Assembly (NCBI GenBank): GCA_037039925.1
Contig: JAXRKP010000344.1
Span: 282,357-346,356, forward strand
Origin: Doris montereyensis
Lineage: Eukaryota; Mollusca; Gastropoda; Nudibranchia; Dorididae
DNA length: 64,000 nucleotides
Direction: 5' to 3'
A program made the translations under genes and the position numbers. Shown piece by piece: positions 1 to 61,972 of this stretch (its first letter is position 1; each line of letters starts with the position of its first letter). The notes under the pieces are model-generated. The model was given only the letters and a program-made list of their open reading frames with translations, was not told where the DNA came from and did no database searches.

Positions 1-119
1 ATTTCTCTGCATCAGTTAGGTTTCGGACAAGCAGGGGATTAGCCCACTGTACCGTGGGTAGATGGTGGGGCTGCCTGCCACCTTGAGGCCCCCTACCAGG
101 CCTTATTAATTTCTGTCAT

Positions 120-245
120 GGTTAACTCCCTCAGCCTTTGGTCATTCAAGACCAGGCTACAAGGCAGCAGGTTGTTATTTTCTGTCAGGGTTAACTCTCT
201 TAGCCTTTGGTCAGCCAAGACCGACCTGCAAGGCAGCAGGAGACT
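120..245. repeat. 63-bp tandem duplication
   Basis: Two imperfect copies of a unit beginning TTCTGTCA.GGTTAACTC and ending AAGGCAGCAGG lie head to tail. A 62-codon open frame over them reads the same peptide twice (VNSLSLWS.KT.LQGSR) and is a by-product of the duplication. Nothing else is recognisable in 1-1000. Confidence 0.7.
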
Positions 246-1021
246 CGTGGAGGGCAGGATCATCTACTCCCTGTACAGGTGTTTACCTGTCCACTGCCCG
301 GACTAATAGTAGTAATACATGTAATAGAGATGATTATTCTTCTCTGCTTTGAACAGCATAATGTAATCATTTGATACATTTTTATAAATAAATTCATACT
401 TTGTTATACCTGTTGTGCAAGTGGCAACCTGGCTTTTTAAAGGGGCCAGTATGATAAACACCTATAGCCAATATTAGGATAAGGAAAATGTTCAATGTGG
501 GAAGTAAAGTACAGGTAGACCTACAAAACCTGGGAGAGGGGGGGGGGGTTAAATCTGACAATGCGATGCATACTACTTGTGAAACTGCTACTGTAGTACA
601 ATGTAGTAGTAGTAGTAGTACTTAGCCGTATCCATTGTGCCTTTGGATTTTTGTGGTGAGCGATTGTCAACAGATCAGATAAAATGGAGCATTGAAATAT
701 GGTTTTGTAAAAGAAAACCTGGTTTATTAAAATCACAAATAAGGGAGGTAAATGTTGAATTTCTGCACCATGCTCAATTGAACTCACTTGTTAATCCCCA
801 CCATGCTCGATGAACTGTTTTAGTTGTCAACTGTGCAAGGGGTGGAGGAAGATGGGAGCATTGGTGGCAGGCAGGAGAAGGAAATGTGTAGGCAGGACTA
901 GGACTTAGGAGATGCCTTCTTGATAAGGCTATGTTTCCACTGTATCCTTCACGTCAAGGCATGATTCCCCCAAACTCTCAAAGTACAAGTAACAAGTACA
1001 AGGCCGGGCATGGGGGTTGGC

Positions 1022-1136
1022 AGATCCTGCTGGTAGGTTCTGCTCATTTCCTTTCACTCTTTTACTTATCTTTCATCTTGCTGTTTCCTCTTTCTTAATT
1101 CACTATGAGATTACCACTTTTGGTGGACAGGGTAAA
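1022..1136 (+). repeat. dispersed pyrimidine-rich repeat R1, copy 1
   Basis: Begins CTGGTAGGT and runs through CTTTCACTC..TTACTTATCTTTCAT to TTAATTCACTATGAGAT. Related copies lie at 43862-43965 (plus) and 61858-61972 (minus). Class unknown; possibly the end of a transposable element. Confidence 0.6.
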
Positions 1137-2880
1137 TTTCAATCAATCAATCAAAATCAAGGCTGGGCCTTTGATGTTGCCACTGCATCCAGCCTCTGCC
1201 GAGAAGCCTGGGGTGTGTTTTTGACCCGATCTGAAGACAAAATCAAACACACACACTGTGATGACATGCACGCATGTCATGTCAAGTGTAGCTGGAGCTG
1301 ACTTATACTTATAATATGACTTGACTTAATTTCTGTGGGAGGTCTCCTGGCCGTTAGTATCAATGACTCTCCTAGTTGAACTCCGTTCTTGTCTGTCTCT
1401 TGCCCTTGTAACCGTATCGTCGTATAGACTTAGTTGTGTCCAGTCTGTGATGTCAATCCATACTCCTTTTGGCCTTCCTTTCCTATTCTTGCATTCATTT
1501 CAACAATGACCGACTTATAATATAATTGATTATAATTGTAATGTGTTTCTCCCACCATCTCAATCTCAGAAAGTTTTAAAGCTGTCCAAAGAAATTTATT
1601 ACAAATTGTAATTCTGTCTATGTTGCAGTTAATGGGTCAAACTCATAACGCATGCTTTCATTTCCATCAAGCTTTCAGGCCAATATACTTGGTCTCGCTC
1701 ACATTCCAAACAAACACATACACAATGCAGGCTGCCCTGACCTATTTCCAAATATGAACCTATGTTGACACCCCCCCCCACCCAAGGCTTTCCAGTTGAT
1801 CATGAACAGCGGACGATCAAGCAACCTTGATCACTGTGATCGAGCGCTGGGAAACTTTGATCCCTTGAACCTAGTCACAGCTATGTATTCGCACGATCAC
1901 GTCAGCAAGCACAGTTATGATCATGGTCCTAAATGAATGCGGTGAGGGAAAGAGAGAGAGAGAGAAAGGGGTTGTGACTGGGGGGGACTGGACTGGGCCC
2001 AACAGCAGAGAAACACTACGACAAGTGTCCAAGAGGATGGACGGGTGGGGTAAACGTCCAGGCACCGACTTAGAGGTTTTGACCAGGAATAAGTCCCTAT
2101 TTCATGGTCCTTATTGCTCAATATTACAATAATTACATAGCTATTTCTAGACATGATTGAAATGATACCCTGGCAAAGCCCCGCCACGTTTTTGATACTA
2201 TCATCCCGCCCCGTCTTCCTGTCGTCACAGTCTAAAAACTTGGCTGACCACTGATCACAGCCAGGAGGATTCGAACAGGCATTTATTTGATAGTGGTATC
2301 GGTGGCGACAACTCTTTTAATTTTACTTTTAGTTTGGGATTAGACTGAATGTAATGTAGTCGAATATTGGTGTGTTGAACTTAGTTGAAGGTATTGAGCA
2401 GATTTTCTAAACGAAAGTATCGATATGTGGCAGATGAGTTAGTTTCACCTTTAAACTGGGATTATAAGGAATTAATGTAGTCTGAGAGTGAGACTGAGAT
2501 TAATGTGTTGAAGGTATTGACAATGACATAAATTTGCTCGATGCTATGATCAGTGATCAACGACACAAGTCTATGATCACTGTTTGAGCATCGAATCTTT
2601 GATCAGGAAGCCATGATCATGAGCTATCAGTAATTCTTTAGGCTCACCCAGGCCTATCCCCTCCAACCAAGGACATGAGTATAAATAAGGGTCAATAAGG
2701 TCAATAATTCTTCGTCTTCAGGCGAAAGAGATAAAGACTCGAATAGTAGTTAGTAGTACATGTGGATTAGGTCTAGCACTATGTCTACTTCTGACAGTGA
2801 TATTGATCACGCTGCATTGTAGTTGTAGTAGCCAGTTGTAGTAGCCTATACTTCTTTGAAAGCCTGGTAGAATTCATGTC
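1137..2880. other. intergenic, GATC-rich clusters and a small duplication
   Basis: No gene seen. GATC/TGATCA tetramers and hexamers are dense at 1795-1925 and 2540-2625. Two related segments (about 2320-2400 and 2440-2525) share GTTGAAGGTATTGA and TAATGTAGTC, suggesting an old tandem duplication of about 125 bp. Confidence 0.5.
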
Positions 2881-2929
2881 ACTATCAGTGCACCATGTAC
2901 ATCAAAACATCCAACACCATGCATTATGA

Positions 2930-5900
2930 GGTACCATGTCAAAATACGCCATAATAAAGAGATCTTACGCATCAAAATATGCCATGAAAAGCTACATCAA
3001 GGTACTCCACAAAGAGATTTAACATCAGAATACAACTTAAAGTTAAAGTGAATAAAATAATCTCACAAACTTAGATTAAAATACACCATAAAGAGGTCGT
3101 ACATCAAAATACACCTTAAACTTGTAAGAGTAAGAGATCTTACGAACTTACACATCAAAATACACCATAAAGAGGTCCTACATCAACACAATATATCATC
3201 TTATCTTACATTATACTACACCCAAGGACTACTGTAGTCCTTGACTACACCATAAAGGGATTTTTTCTTCAAGGCCATTATGGCCCAAAGAGCCAGAGTT
3301 TATTCTGGTTTCTGTAGCATAAAGCAGAACACGTGATAATCACTGCCTGATGCAAATTTCAACTCTCAAGCTAGTGATTGTAGCCATTTGCGCCTGGGTC
3401 GAGTGGGGGAAATGAGTGTTAAGTATCTTTCCCAAGAAACACAATGTCGGATCTAACTTTGCTAATATTCAAACCCGGGACCTCATGATCTCAAGTTTGG
3501 TGCCCAACCACTCGGCCACCGATGCCACACCTGAGATATTCACATCAAAATACACCGTGAAGAGGATCCTATGTCAAAAAACACCATAATGAGATCCCAT
3601 ATCAAAATACACCAATAAGGAGATCCTACGTCAAAATACACCATAAGGAGATCCCATATCAAAATACACCAATAAGGAGATCCTACGTCAAAATACACCA
3701 TAAGGAGATCCTACATCAAAATACACCAATAAGGAGATCCTACATCAAAATACACCAATAAGGAGATACTACATCAAAATACACCAATAAGGAGATCCTA
3801 CGTCAAAATACACCATAAAGGAGATCCTACATCAAAATACACCATAAGGAGATCCTACGTCAAAATACACCATAAGGAGATCCTACATCAAAATACACCA
3901 TAAGGAGATCCTACATCAAAATACACCAATAAGGAGATCCTACGTCAAAATACACCATAAGGAGATCCTACATCAAAATACACCAATAAGGAGATCCTAC
4001 ATCAAAATACACCATAAGGAGATCCTACATCAAAATACACCAATAAGGAGATCTTACATCAAAATACACCATAAGGAGATCCTACATCAAAATACACCAA
4101 TAAGGAGAGAGATCCTACATCAAAATACACCATAAGGAGATCCTACATCAAAATACACCGTAAGGGGAGATCCTACATCAAAATACACCATAAGGAGATC
4201 CTACATCAAAATACACCATAAGGAGATCCTACATCAAAATACACCATAAAGAGATCCTACATCAAAATACACCATAAAGGAGATCCTACATCAAAATACA
4301 CCATAAGGAGATCCACAATACACCATAAGGAGATCCTACATCAAAATACACCTTAAAGGAGATCCTACATCAAAATACCATAAAGGAGATCACAATACAC
4401 CTTATAAGATCCTATATATACTTAAAGAGATCCTACATCACAATACACCTTAAAGAGATCCTACATCAAAATACACCTTAAAGGAGATCCTACATCATAA
4501 TACACCATAAAGAGATCATACAATCAAAGAGATCCTACATCACAATACACCTTAAAGAGATCCTACATCACAATACATTTAAAAGATCCTACATCACAAT
4601 ACATTATAAAAGATAAATATACACTACCTTAAAGATCCTACATCACAATACACCCTACATCACAATACATAAAAATATATACATCAAATTACATTATAAA
4701 GAGATCCTACATGACAATACACCAAAGAGATCATCATCAAATTACATTATAAAGAAATCACATAAATATACCATAAAGAGATCCTACATCAAAATATACC
4801 ACAAGGAGATCCTACATCAAAATATATCATAAGGAGATCCTAAATCAAAATATACCATAAGGAGATCCTACATCAAAATATACCATAAGGAGATTCTACA
4901 TCAAAATATATCACAAACAGACCCTACATCAATATATACTATAAAAAGATCCTACATCACAAAATACACCATAAGGAGAAACTACATCAAAATACATAAG
5001 GAGATTCTACATTAAAATATACCATAAAGAGATCCTACATAAAACAAACACCATAAGGAGATCCTACGTCAAAATAGACCTTAAGGAGATACTACATCAA
5101 AATAGACCATAAAGAGATCCTACATCATAATATACTATAAAGAGATCCTACATCACAATACACATTAAGGAGATCTTACATCAAAACACACCATAAGGAG
5201 ATCTTACATCAAATTACACTATAAAGAGATTCTATATCAAAATATACCATAAGGAGATACTACATAAAATACACCATAAGGAGATGCTACATGAGAATAC
5301 ACCATAAGGAGATCCTACATCAAAATAGACCTTAAGGAATACTACATCAAAATAGACCTTAAGGAGATACTACATCAAAATAGACCTTAAGGAGATACTA
5401 CATCAAAATAGACCTTAAAGATACTACATAAAAATAGGCCATAAGGAGATACTACATCAAAATAGACCTTAAGGAGATACTACATCAAAATACACCTTAA
5501 GGAGATACTACATCAAAATACACCATAAGGAGATACTACATCAAAATAGACCTTAAGGAGATACTACATCAAAATACACCTTAAGGAGATACTACATCAA
5601 AATAGACCATAAGGAAGATCCTACATCAAAATAGACCATAAGGAGATCCTACATCAAAATAGACCATAAAGAGATCCTACAACAAAATAGACCATAAAGG
5701 AGATCCTACATTGATATAGACCATAGATCCTACATCAAAAGGAGATCCTACATCAAAATATACCTTAAGGAGATTATACATCAAAATACACCTTAAGGAG
5801 ATACTACATCAAAATAGACCATAAAGAGATCCTACATCAAAATAGACTTATAGACCATAAGGAGATCCTACATACAAAAAATAGACCATAAAGAGATTCT

Positions 5901-8900
5901 ACATCAAAATATAAAGAGACCTACATAAACCATAAAGAGATCCTACATCAACAAAATATATACTATATAAAGAGATCCTACATCAAAATACACCATAAAG
6001 AGATCCTACATAAAAATACACCGTAAAGAGAGAAACTACATCAAAATACACCATAAGGAGATTCTACATTAAATTAAAATATACCATAAAGAGATCCTAC
6101 TTAAACAAAGACCATAAGGAGATCCTACATCACATACACCATAAGGAGATCCTACATCAAATACACCATAAGGAGACCTACATAAAAATACAAACCATAA
6201 GGAGATCCTACATCAAAATACACCATAAGGAGATTCTACATCAAAATATCACCATAGACCAAAGGAGATCCTACATCAAAATAAACCATAAGGAGATCCT
6301 ACATCATAATATACTATAAAAAGATCCTACATCACAATACACCATAAGGAGATGCTACATAAAAATACACCATAAGGAGATCCTACACCATCAAATTACA
6401 CCATAAAGAGATCATAAGGAGATCCTACATCAAATACACCATAAGGAGATCCTACATCAAAATACACCATAAGGAGATCCTACATCAAAATACACCATAA
6501 GGAGATCCTACATCAAAATCATAAGGAGATCCTACATCATAATATACCATAAAGAGACCCTACATCACAATACACCTTAAAGAGATCCTACATCAAATTA
6601 CATTATAAAGAGATCCTACATCACAATACACCTTAAAGAGATCCTACATCAAATTACATTATAAAGAGACCCTACATCACAATACACCTTAAAGAGATCC
6701 TACATCAAATTACATTATAAAAGAGATCCTACATCACAATACACCTTAAAGAGATCCTACATCAAATTACATTATAAAGAGATCCTACATCACAATACAC
6801 CTTAAAGAGATCCTCCATCAAATTACATTATAAAGAGATCCTACATCACAATACACCTTAAAGAGATCCTACATCAAATTACATTTTAAAGAGATCCTAC
6901 ATCACAATACACCTTAAAGAGATCCTACATCAAATTACATTATAAAGAGACCCTACATCACAATACACCTTAAAGAGATCCTACATCACAATACACCTTA
7001 AAGAGATCCTACATCACAATACACCTTAAAGAGATCCTACATCAAATTACATTATAAAGAGACCCTACATCACAATACACCTTAAAGAGATCCTACATCA
7101 CAATACACCTTAAAGAGATCCTACATCACAATAAACCTTAAAGAGATCATACATCAAATTACATTATAAAGAAATCCTACATAAATATACACTATAAAGA
7201 GATCCTACATCAAAATATACCATAAGGAGATCCTACATCAAAATATACCATAAGGAGATCCTACATCACAATATACCATAAGGAGATCCTACATCAAAAT
7301 ATACCATAAGGAGATCCTACATAAAAAAATAAACCATAAGGAGATTCTACATCAAAATTATCATAAACAGACCCTACATCAATATATACTATAAAAAGAT
7401 CCTACATCACAATACACCATAAGGAGAAACTACATCAAAATACACCATAAGGAGATTCTACATTAAAATATACCATAAAGAGATCCTACATAAAACAAAC
7501 ACCATAAGGAGATCCTCTATCAAAGTACACCATAAGGAGACCCTACATCAAAATACACCTTAAGGAGATCCTACATCATAATATACCATAAGGAGATCTT
7601 ACATCAAATTACACTATAAATAGATCCTACATCACAATACACCTTAAGGAGATCTTACATGAAAACATACCATAAGAAGATCTTACATCAAATTACACTA
7701 TAAAGAGATTCTATATCAAAATATACCATAAGGAGATACTACATAAAATACACCATAAGGAGATGCTACATGAGAATACACCATAAGGAGATCCTACATC
7801 AAAATAGACCTTAAGGAGATACTACATCAAAATACACCTTAAGGAGATACTACATCAAAATAGAGCATAAAGAGATCCTACATCAAAATACACCATAAGG
7901 AGATACTACATCAAAATCGACCATAAAGAGATCCTACATCAAAATAGACCATAAAGAGACCCTACATCAAAATACACCATAAGGAGATCCTACATCATAA
8001 TATACCATAAAGAGATCCTACATCATAATATACCATAATGAGATCTTACATCATAATATACCATACAGATATCCTACATCACAATACACCTTAAGGAGAT
8101 CTTACATCATAATATACCATAAAGATATCCTACATCACAATACACCTTAAGGAGATCTTACATCATAATATACCATAAGGAGATCCTACATCATAATATA
8201 CCATAAGGAGATCTTACATCAAATTACACTATAAAGAGAGCCTACATCAAAATATACCATAAAGAGTTCCTACATCACAATACACCTTTAGGAGATCTTA
8301 CTTCAAAATATACCATAAGGAGATCCTACATCAAAAGACACCATAAGGAGATCCTACATCATAATATACCATAAGGAGATCTTACATCAAGTTACACTAT
8401 AAAGAGATCCTACATCACAATACACCTTAAGGAGATCTTACATCAAAATACACCATAAGGAGATCTTACATCAAATTACACTATAAAGAGATTCTACATC
8501 AAAATATACCATAAGGAGATACTACATAAAATACACCATAAGGAGATGCTACATGAGAATACACCATAAAGAGATCCTACATCAAAATAGACCTTAAGGA
8601 GATACTACATCAAAATACACCTTAAGGAGATACTACATCAAAATAGACCATAAAGAGATCCTACATCAAAATAGACTAATAGACCATAAGGAGATCCTAC
8701 ATCAAAATAGACCATAAGGAGATCCTACATCAAAATACACCATAAGGAGATCCTACATCAAAATACACCATAAGGAGATACTACATCAAAATACACCATA
8801 AGGAGATCCTACATCAAAATAGACCATAAGGAGATCCTACATCAAAATACACCTTAAGGAGATACTACATCAAAATAGACTATAAGGAGATCCTACATCA

Positions 8901-9190
8901 AAATAGACCATAAGGAGATCCTACATCAAAATAGACCATAAGGAGATACATCAAAATAGACCATAAGGAGATCCTACATCAAAATACACCTTAAGGAGAT
9001 ACTACATCAAAATAGACCATAAAGAGATCCTACATGAAAATACACCATAAGGAGATCCTACATCAAAATACACCATAAGGAGATCCTACATCAAAATACA
9101 CCTTGAGGAGATCCTACATCAAAATACACCTTAAGGAGATACTACATCAAAATACACCATAAGGAGATACTACATAAAAATACACTCAAA
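2930..9190. repeat. 28-bp satellite array (about 200 units)
   Basis: Unit is about CACCATAAGGAGATCCTACA followed by TCAAAATA. Copies are degenerate at the left edge (2930-3260), interrupted by a SINE at 3266-3528, then nearly continuous from 3541. Common variants are CCTTAAGG/CCTTAAAG, AGACC for ACACC and ATTACATTATAAAG. Long-range blocks recur (5200-5335 again near 7685-7825 and 8455-8600; 4897-5050 again near 7335-7500), so the array also grew by duplication of about 2.45-kb blocks. An isolated relic unit lies at 10088-10142. Confidence 0.95.
3266..3528 (-). mobile_element. tRNA-headed SINE (family S1), copy 1
   Basis: On the minus strand it begins with a tRNA-like head (GGTGGCCGAGTGGTTGGGCA, then a B-box-like GGGTTTGAAT), followed by the shared body (AAGATACTTAACACTCATTT) and ends in GAAGAAAAAA. 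It sits inside the left edge of the 28-bp array, so it inserted after the array formed, or the array grew around it. Confidence 0.85.
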
Positions 9191-11100
9191 CTTATTTATA
9201 CCACCAACTGTTGTGCCAGTGGCAACAGCGTTATAAAGGAAAGGGCATTAAAACGTAAACTAAAACTAAAACACCCTTTTTAAGTATTACATGAAGGAGA
9301 TAATCGATACTTGACAAACCAAAGGAAAAAAAACCCCTGATCACTGACAAGACAATGTAGGTCTACTGCATGTGAAAAGTCTAATTATTGTAGTAAAAAA
9401 AAAAAAGAGGGTACTTGTACTCTTTAAAAATTATGTAGTAATAGTACGATCACCTGGTCTCGTCTTATGTGGTCCAGTAAAACATCGACAGAAACACCCC
9501 TTACCCAAAATGTATTATGCTAGGTTTATGACAGTGCTATGAAGCCTAATTCTTGTCACTCAATTGGATCCAATCATAGCCATGCCTTTCCTGTCAAGCT
9601 ATTGTCAGGATGACGCGATCTGGGCCTATGCTACTCTTCATTCGGCTGACCTAGGCCTAAGCAGTGGACAACAAATGTCTCCAAACCTTCAGTACTCTCA
9701 TAAAGAAGAAATCTTGTGTCACTAGTGTCAGTGTCATTTATGTAAGTGTAAGAGTACTAAAGACACACATGGGGCAGTGGTCCTTGTGTGTGTGTGTAGG
9801 TATGTGCGTGAGTATGACTCCGTGTTCTGTGACCAGGCTAAACTAGATTCTACTTATACTACTTATACCCGATTGCATCACTTCAGGTAAGGGAGTGGTG
9901 ATGCACAGTGGCGGTATAACAAGTTGAATTTTACATTAGTTAATAATTATAAGGGACGTTCCTGCCAAATCATTGGCGGATGGCAGTATAACGAGGTATG
10001 TCATTGTTTTTGTGTAGTGTCTGATCCGTACAATGCTGAAAACCTGGTGGTAAGCGAGAATGGCGGTATAGCTGGGAGTGGTATCACAAACTTTGAGTAT
10101 ACAATAAGGAGATCCTACGTCGAAAATACACCATAGGGAGATAAAAAGCAGACAAATATCCTTAAAGTTGTAACCTATGACATAACTGCCATTCTCCCTT
10201 GTCAGATTGGCTTGCGTGCGTGGAGACATTGTTTTGCAAAGACATGACATTAATGACAAAGAAACTAGGAATCTTTCATTTAGTCAAAATCCAAGTAAAA
10301 GTTTTATCCATTGCCATTGCTTTACTTCAACTTCAAGTTCAAGGTTTTTGTGAAGTTATGTTTCTTGAAAACCTTAGGTTAATACGGCACCAAAATCCTT
10401 TTTGTCACTTGATTTTTAATGAACATACCCATGTATATTTGGAGATCTGAGAAATTGATGCTATTTAAAAACAAAACAAAAAGGAAAATGAAATATATTA
10501 TCATTTTTCAAGCTCAATTTTTTATGGTGAAATTCAAAACTGATTGAGTCGATGGAAAGTATGCCATGAATTTCGGTAAAGAAAACTTCATCGACTTAAT
10601 TGACAAATATTCAACTGAGATTTTTGCATCAAAAATAGCTATTCAGTACAGTTTTTACAAATTCATCGAAAATTAATTTCTCAAATTTCTGGATCAATAT
10701 GGACTACTATTTAGGCATCACATATCACAATGTTTGTAACAAATCAGAAAACAATAGCAATGGAATAAAGCATGTTTTCTTTCAAACAGTAGTAAGGGAG
10801 GGAGAGGGGATACAATAAAAATGACATAATTAAAAATTTCACAAAAAAGGCCTACTACTATCAGATTCTTCTGCCTAAAATTTTGCAAATAAAATATTAA
10901 AACCTGATTGATATTTATTGCTTGCCTTAATCTTCATCATGAGAAGTAATCCATGACATTTTTTGAGTAGACAAAAGAGGAAAGAAAAACAACACAGACA
11001 TGCACACAAAAACTCAACAGTGGTCAATAATACTATCGGTAGTTCTGAAACCAGGCCAGACATTTAGTAATTTTTAGGACTATTCAAACCTTTGCTACAA
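9191..11100. other. intergenic, no gene recognised
   Basis: Contains short frames only. A relic 28-bp satellite unit is at 10088-10142, and GGCGG.ATA-containing strings (GGCGGTATAAC, GGCAGTATAAC, GGCGGTATAGC) recur at 9911, 9980 and 10063. No coding similarity seen. Confidence 0.5.
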
Positions 11101-11162
11101 TCGTGTGATGAATTTCCATTCTCTTAGATGACCTAAGGCCTAGAACATAGAAAATGCTAGAC

Positions 11163-11375
11163 TAGATGCTATAAAAAGCTAGCGCTAGAAACAAGCCCTA
11201 GTACTATTTCACACAGTCTTGTTGACAAACATAGAGAATGCATATACAATCTCGCTTGTACATTTTGAAGTATCAAGACTCAGAATATCTAAATATCTAA
11301 TTCTTTGTCGTGCTTGAAACTAGATCTGACATCTACTCACTGTGTGTTTCTAGCGCTAGCTTTTTATAGCATCTA
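11163..11375. mobile_element. small inverted-repeat element (MITE-like)
   Basis: A perfect 31-bp inverted repeat (11163-11193 and 11345-11375) begins TAGATGCTATAAAAAGCTAG on the left, with a loop of about 151 bp. Partial similarity continues outward (GAACATAGAAAATG left against GAACAGAGAATG on the complement of the right side). No coding capacity. Confidence 0.75.
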
Positions 11376-11854
11376 CCATTCTCTGTTCTCAGCTTAAGTC
11401 AAGTGAGGAAAGTTTGTTTCATTAGAATTTACCCTGTTCAACCATACATCCACATGACGAAAAAGACCAGATATTTTTCCATAATGAATATTAATATTAA
11501 TATATTAAATAAGCAAAAGCAAGGCACTGTGGCTTTCAATAAGTTTCAAAATGAGTTTATTGAAGACAAAGAAATGAAGAAAGTTTAAAAAAAACGTGAA
11601 ACTGCAAATTTAATGATTTCTCACAATGTTTTGTTTCAACAACGATTTTCATTAAGAATACATATTCAAATGTCTCACTGTCTGTATCAGACTGAACAAT
11701 TTCTTATTGTCGACTTAATAATACCGTGCCATCTCCCCTGGACAATTCTCAAACATATATCTCACAACTAGATGCACACAACAAGAAGAGAGTGAGCAAG
11801 TCAATAACCAGATTATATATTATTGTGGATCAGAAGGAAATGTGGGGGTGTGAG

Positions 11855-12150
11855 TCCAAACTGACTGGTTCAAAAGACAAAACTACATTCTTAGCTCACA
11901 ACAGTTTCATGGCCGGGGTTGATTTTAAACTGATTGGCTCAAAAAAAGACAAAACCATTCTTAGCTCACAACAGTTTCATACATTCTTAGCTCACAACAG
12001 TTTCATGGCAAAGAAAGTTTCGGGGGTTGATTTTAAACTGATTGGTTCAAAAAGATAATACAATATTCTTAGCTTGCAACAATTCCATGGCAACGAAAGC
12101 TGATTGGCTCAAAACAACATAATAACATTCTTTGCTAACAATGTCATGAG
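11855..12150. repeat. imperfect tandem repeat with inverted CCAAT motifs
   Basis: About four copies of a unit of roughly 80 bp carrying CTGATTGG(C/T)TCAAAA, ATTCTTAGCTCACAACAGTT and TTTCATGGC. A 110-codon plus-strand frame over it is repetitive and not gene-like. A G-rich run follows at 12160-12200. Confidence 0.7.
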
Positions 12151-12477
12151 GACAGCGAGGGGTTGGGAGGGGGGAGTCAGAGGGACGGGGGGGGGGGGAA
12201 GAGTCCAAATTGATGGGTTTAAAATAATCAAAACACAGAATAAAAGAGGTGAGTGTAGGAGAGGAGAAGCAGACAGTGTAGGCGGACATATACATTCAAA
12301 CATACACTCAATACAAAACTGAAAACTGCTCAGATCTCAGACATAACAGTGTCACAGTTAGTATTACAAATGACGTTGCAATTGGTTGATGGGGATGACT
12401 AGTTGCTATAGTAACAGTAGCACTGTAAATACTATAATATAATCAATGCAGAATGTGACTACCTCTTTTGTGGCAAA

Positions 12478-12775
12478 GTAAAGTAAAACTCCTTCAAGGC
12501 TATCACAGCCCAGAGAGCCAGGGCTTATCCTGGTTTCTAAAGCATGAAGCAAGACAGGTGATAATAATCACCTCCTCGACAGAACGCTAGTCAGATGCAG
12601 GTTTTTACTCCTAAACTATGCTTGTACTCATTTACACCAGGGTGAGGGGATGGGGGGGTGGGAATGTGTGTTAAGTGTCTTTCCCAAGGAACACAACGTC
12701 GGACCTAGCTTGGTCAGGACTTGAATCTGAGACCTCGTGGTCCCGAGTCCACTAGTCTAACCATTCAGCCACCGA
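12478..12775 (-). mobile_element. tRNA-headed SINE (family S1), copy 2
   Basis: Same family as 3266-3528, minus orientation: tRNA-like head at the high-coordinate end, body with TTGGGAAAGACACTTAACAC, tail at TTCAAGGAGTTTTACTTTAC. Lies within the presumed TTF2 3' UTR. Confidence 0.85.
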
Positions 12776-13012
12776 CAGAGTGCATTGAAGAAATCCTTTG
12801 CGCTGACTGATTTCCCAAGTGAGCCAGCAAAAAACTCGTTTTCTTTTCTGTTTGTTGCCTTAAGAAGCATCTATCCGCCAAAACAAACATTTGTTTTCTT
12901 CTTCATTGTTATAGTAACAGTAATAACCGATAAATACTAAATCCATTTAGTAAGACTTTTATAACTCTCACAAAATTCAATTCTCACAAACACACGCATA
13001 CACATTTCCAAA

Positions 13013-60978
<47,966 letters not shown>

Positions 60979-61857
60979 CTTAATTTGGGCAGTCAGTCAA
61001 AATTTATCAGGCTTAAGTCTTCACTTGATTTTTATAATACAATAATTTGGATTTACAAGATGACAATTTTTGTCTTGGGGAATCACAGTCAAAACCTGTG
61101 AATAAAGGGTTACACGATTATTTTAATCCTTGAAAAAAATAGAGAAAATTTATTCAACTGAGGGAAACAGTTCATAACAAAGCAAGCAATCAATTCCCTC
61201 ATCTAGACCTGTTTTAACCATAAAAGATGTTGACGTACATGTACATTTTTCACTTCCAGGAAAAGCACAGGTACATTTTATGTTGTATCATGTACAAGTA
61301 CTTGTAAAATTTTCATTTCTCGCCTGACAGGCAAAAGGTGTATGTCTAATGTATGTTTTTCTGCACACCTTTCAATCTTGATTCTCGGTGAGCATGATAT
61401 ATAGAGGCTCCCTTGGTTTAACTTCACACATATTTTATCATAAACACATTTGATTTTGTCAATAAATTGAAAATTGTCAGCACTGTTTCCAATATGGCTT
61501 CAGAATGAAACTTCGTGACCTTCCAGGCTATAGGTAAAAATTTTTATTCAATTCACATGTATGTGTAAAAATAGAATTACAGGAAAAAACAAAAAACAAC
61601 TCTATCCGTCTCAAAACCGTGTGCTCCCACACCTGGGTTCCTCATTTCAGACGCACATTTCAAGTACACACCTAAAGAGGACCAGTATTCAATGAATGAA
61701 ATATGTGAAGTGCATATATAGGGATGTCATAAAAATATATATACCAACTTAAATCTTTGAAGAGTGCTTTCTCCCTAGGTAATATAAACAAATGAACCAA
61801 ACTTTTCAGGAATTTTGCATTTTGGATAGACGGTTTGAAAGTTAATACTGATTTAGC

Positions 61858-61972
61858 CCATCCACCATATGCAGTGATCTCAGGGTGAATTAAAAGGAAA
61901 GAGCAAGATAAAAGATAGGTGAAAGAAGTAAAACAAAGAAGCAAGACCTACCAGTAGCGCCCGCCAACTGCC
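61858..61972 (-). repeat. dispersed repeat R1, copy 3
   Basis: Minus strand CTGGTAGGTCTTGCTTCTTT through TCTTTTATCTTGCTCTTTCC to TTAATTCACCCTGAGATCAC; see 1022-1136. About 0.9 kb upstream of the TTF2 start codon. Confidence 0.65.

Larger units (their letters stand above)
11540..13012 (-). other. probable TTF2 3' UTR / downstream region
   Basis: Sequence past the stop codon. The nearest AATAAA I see on the minus strand is at 11557-11562, which would give a 3' UTR of about 1.45 kb containing a SINE (12478-12775) and a small tandem array (11855-12150). No transcript evidence supports the end. Confidence 0.3.
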
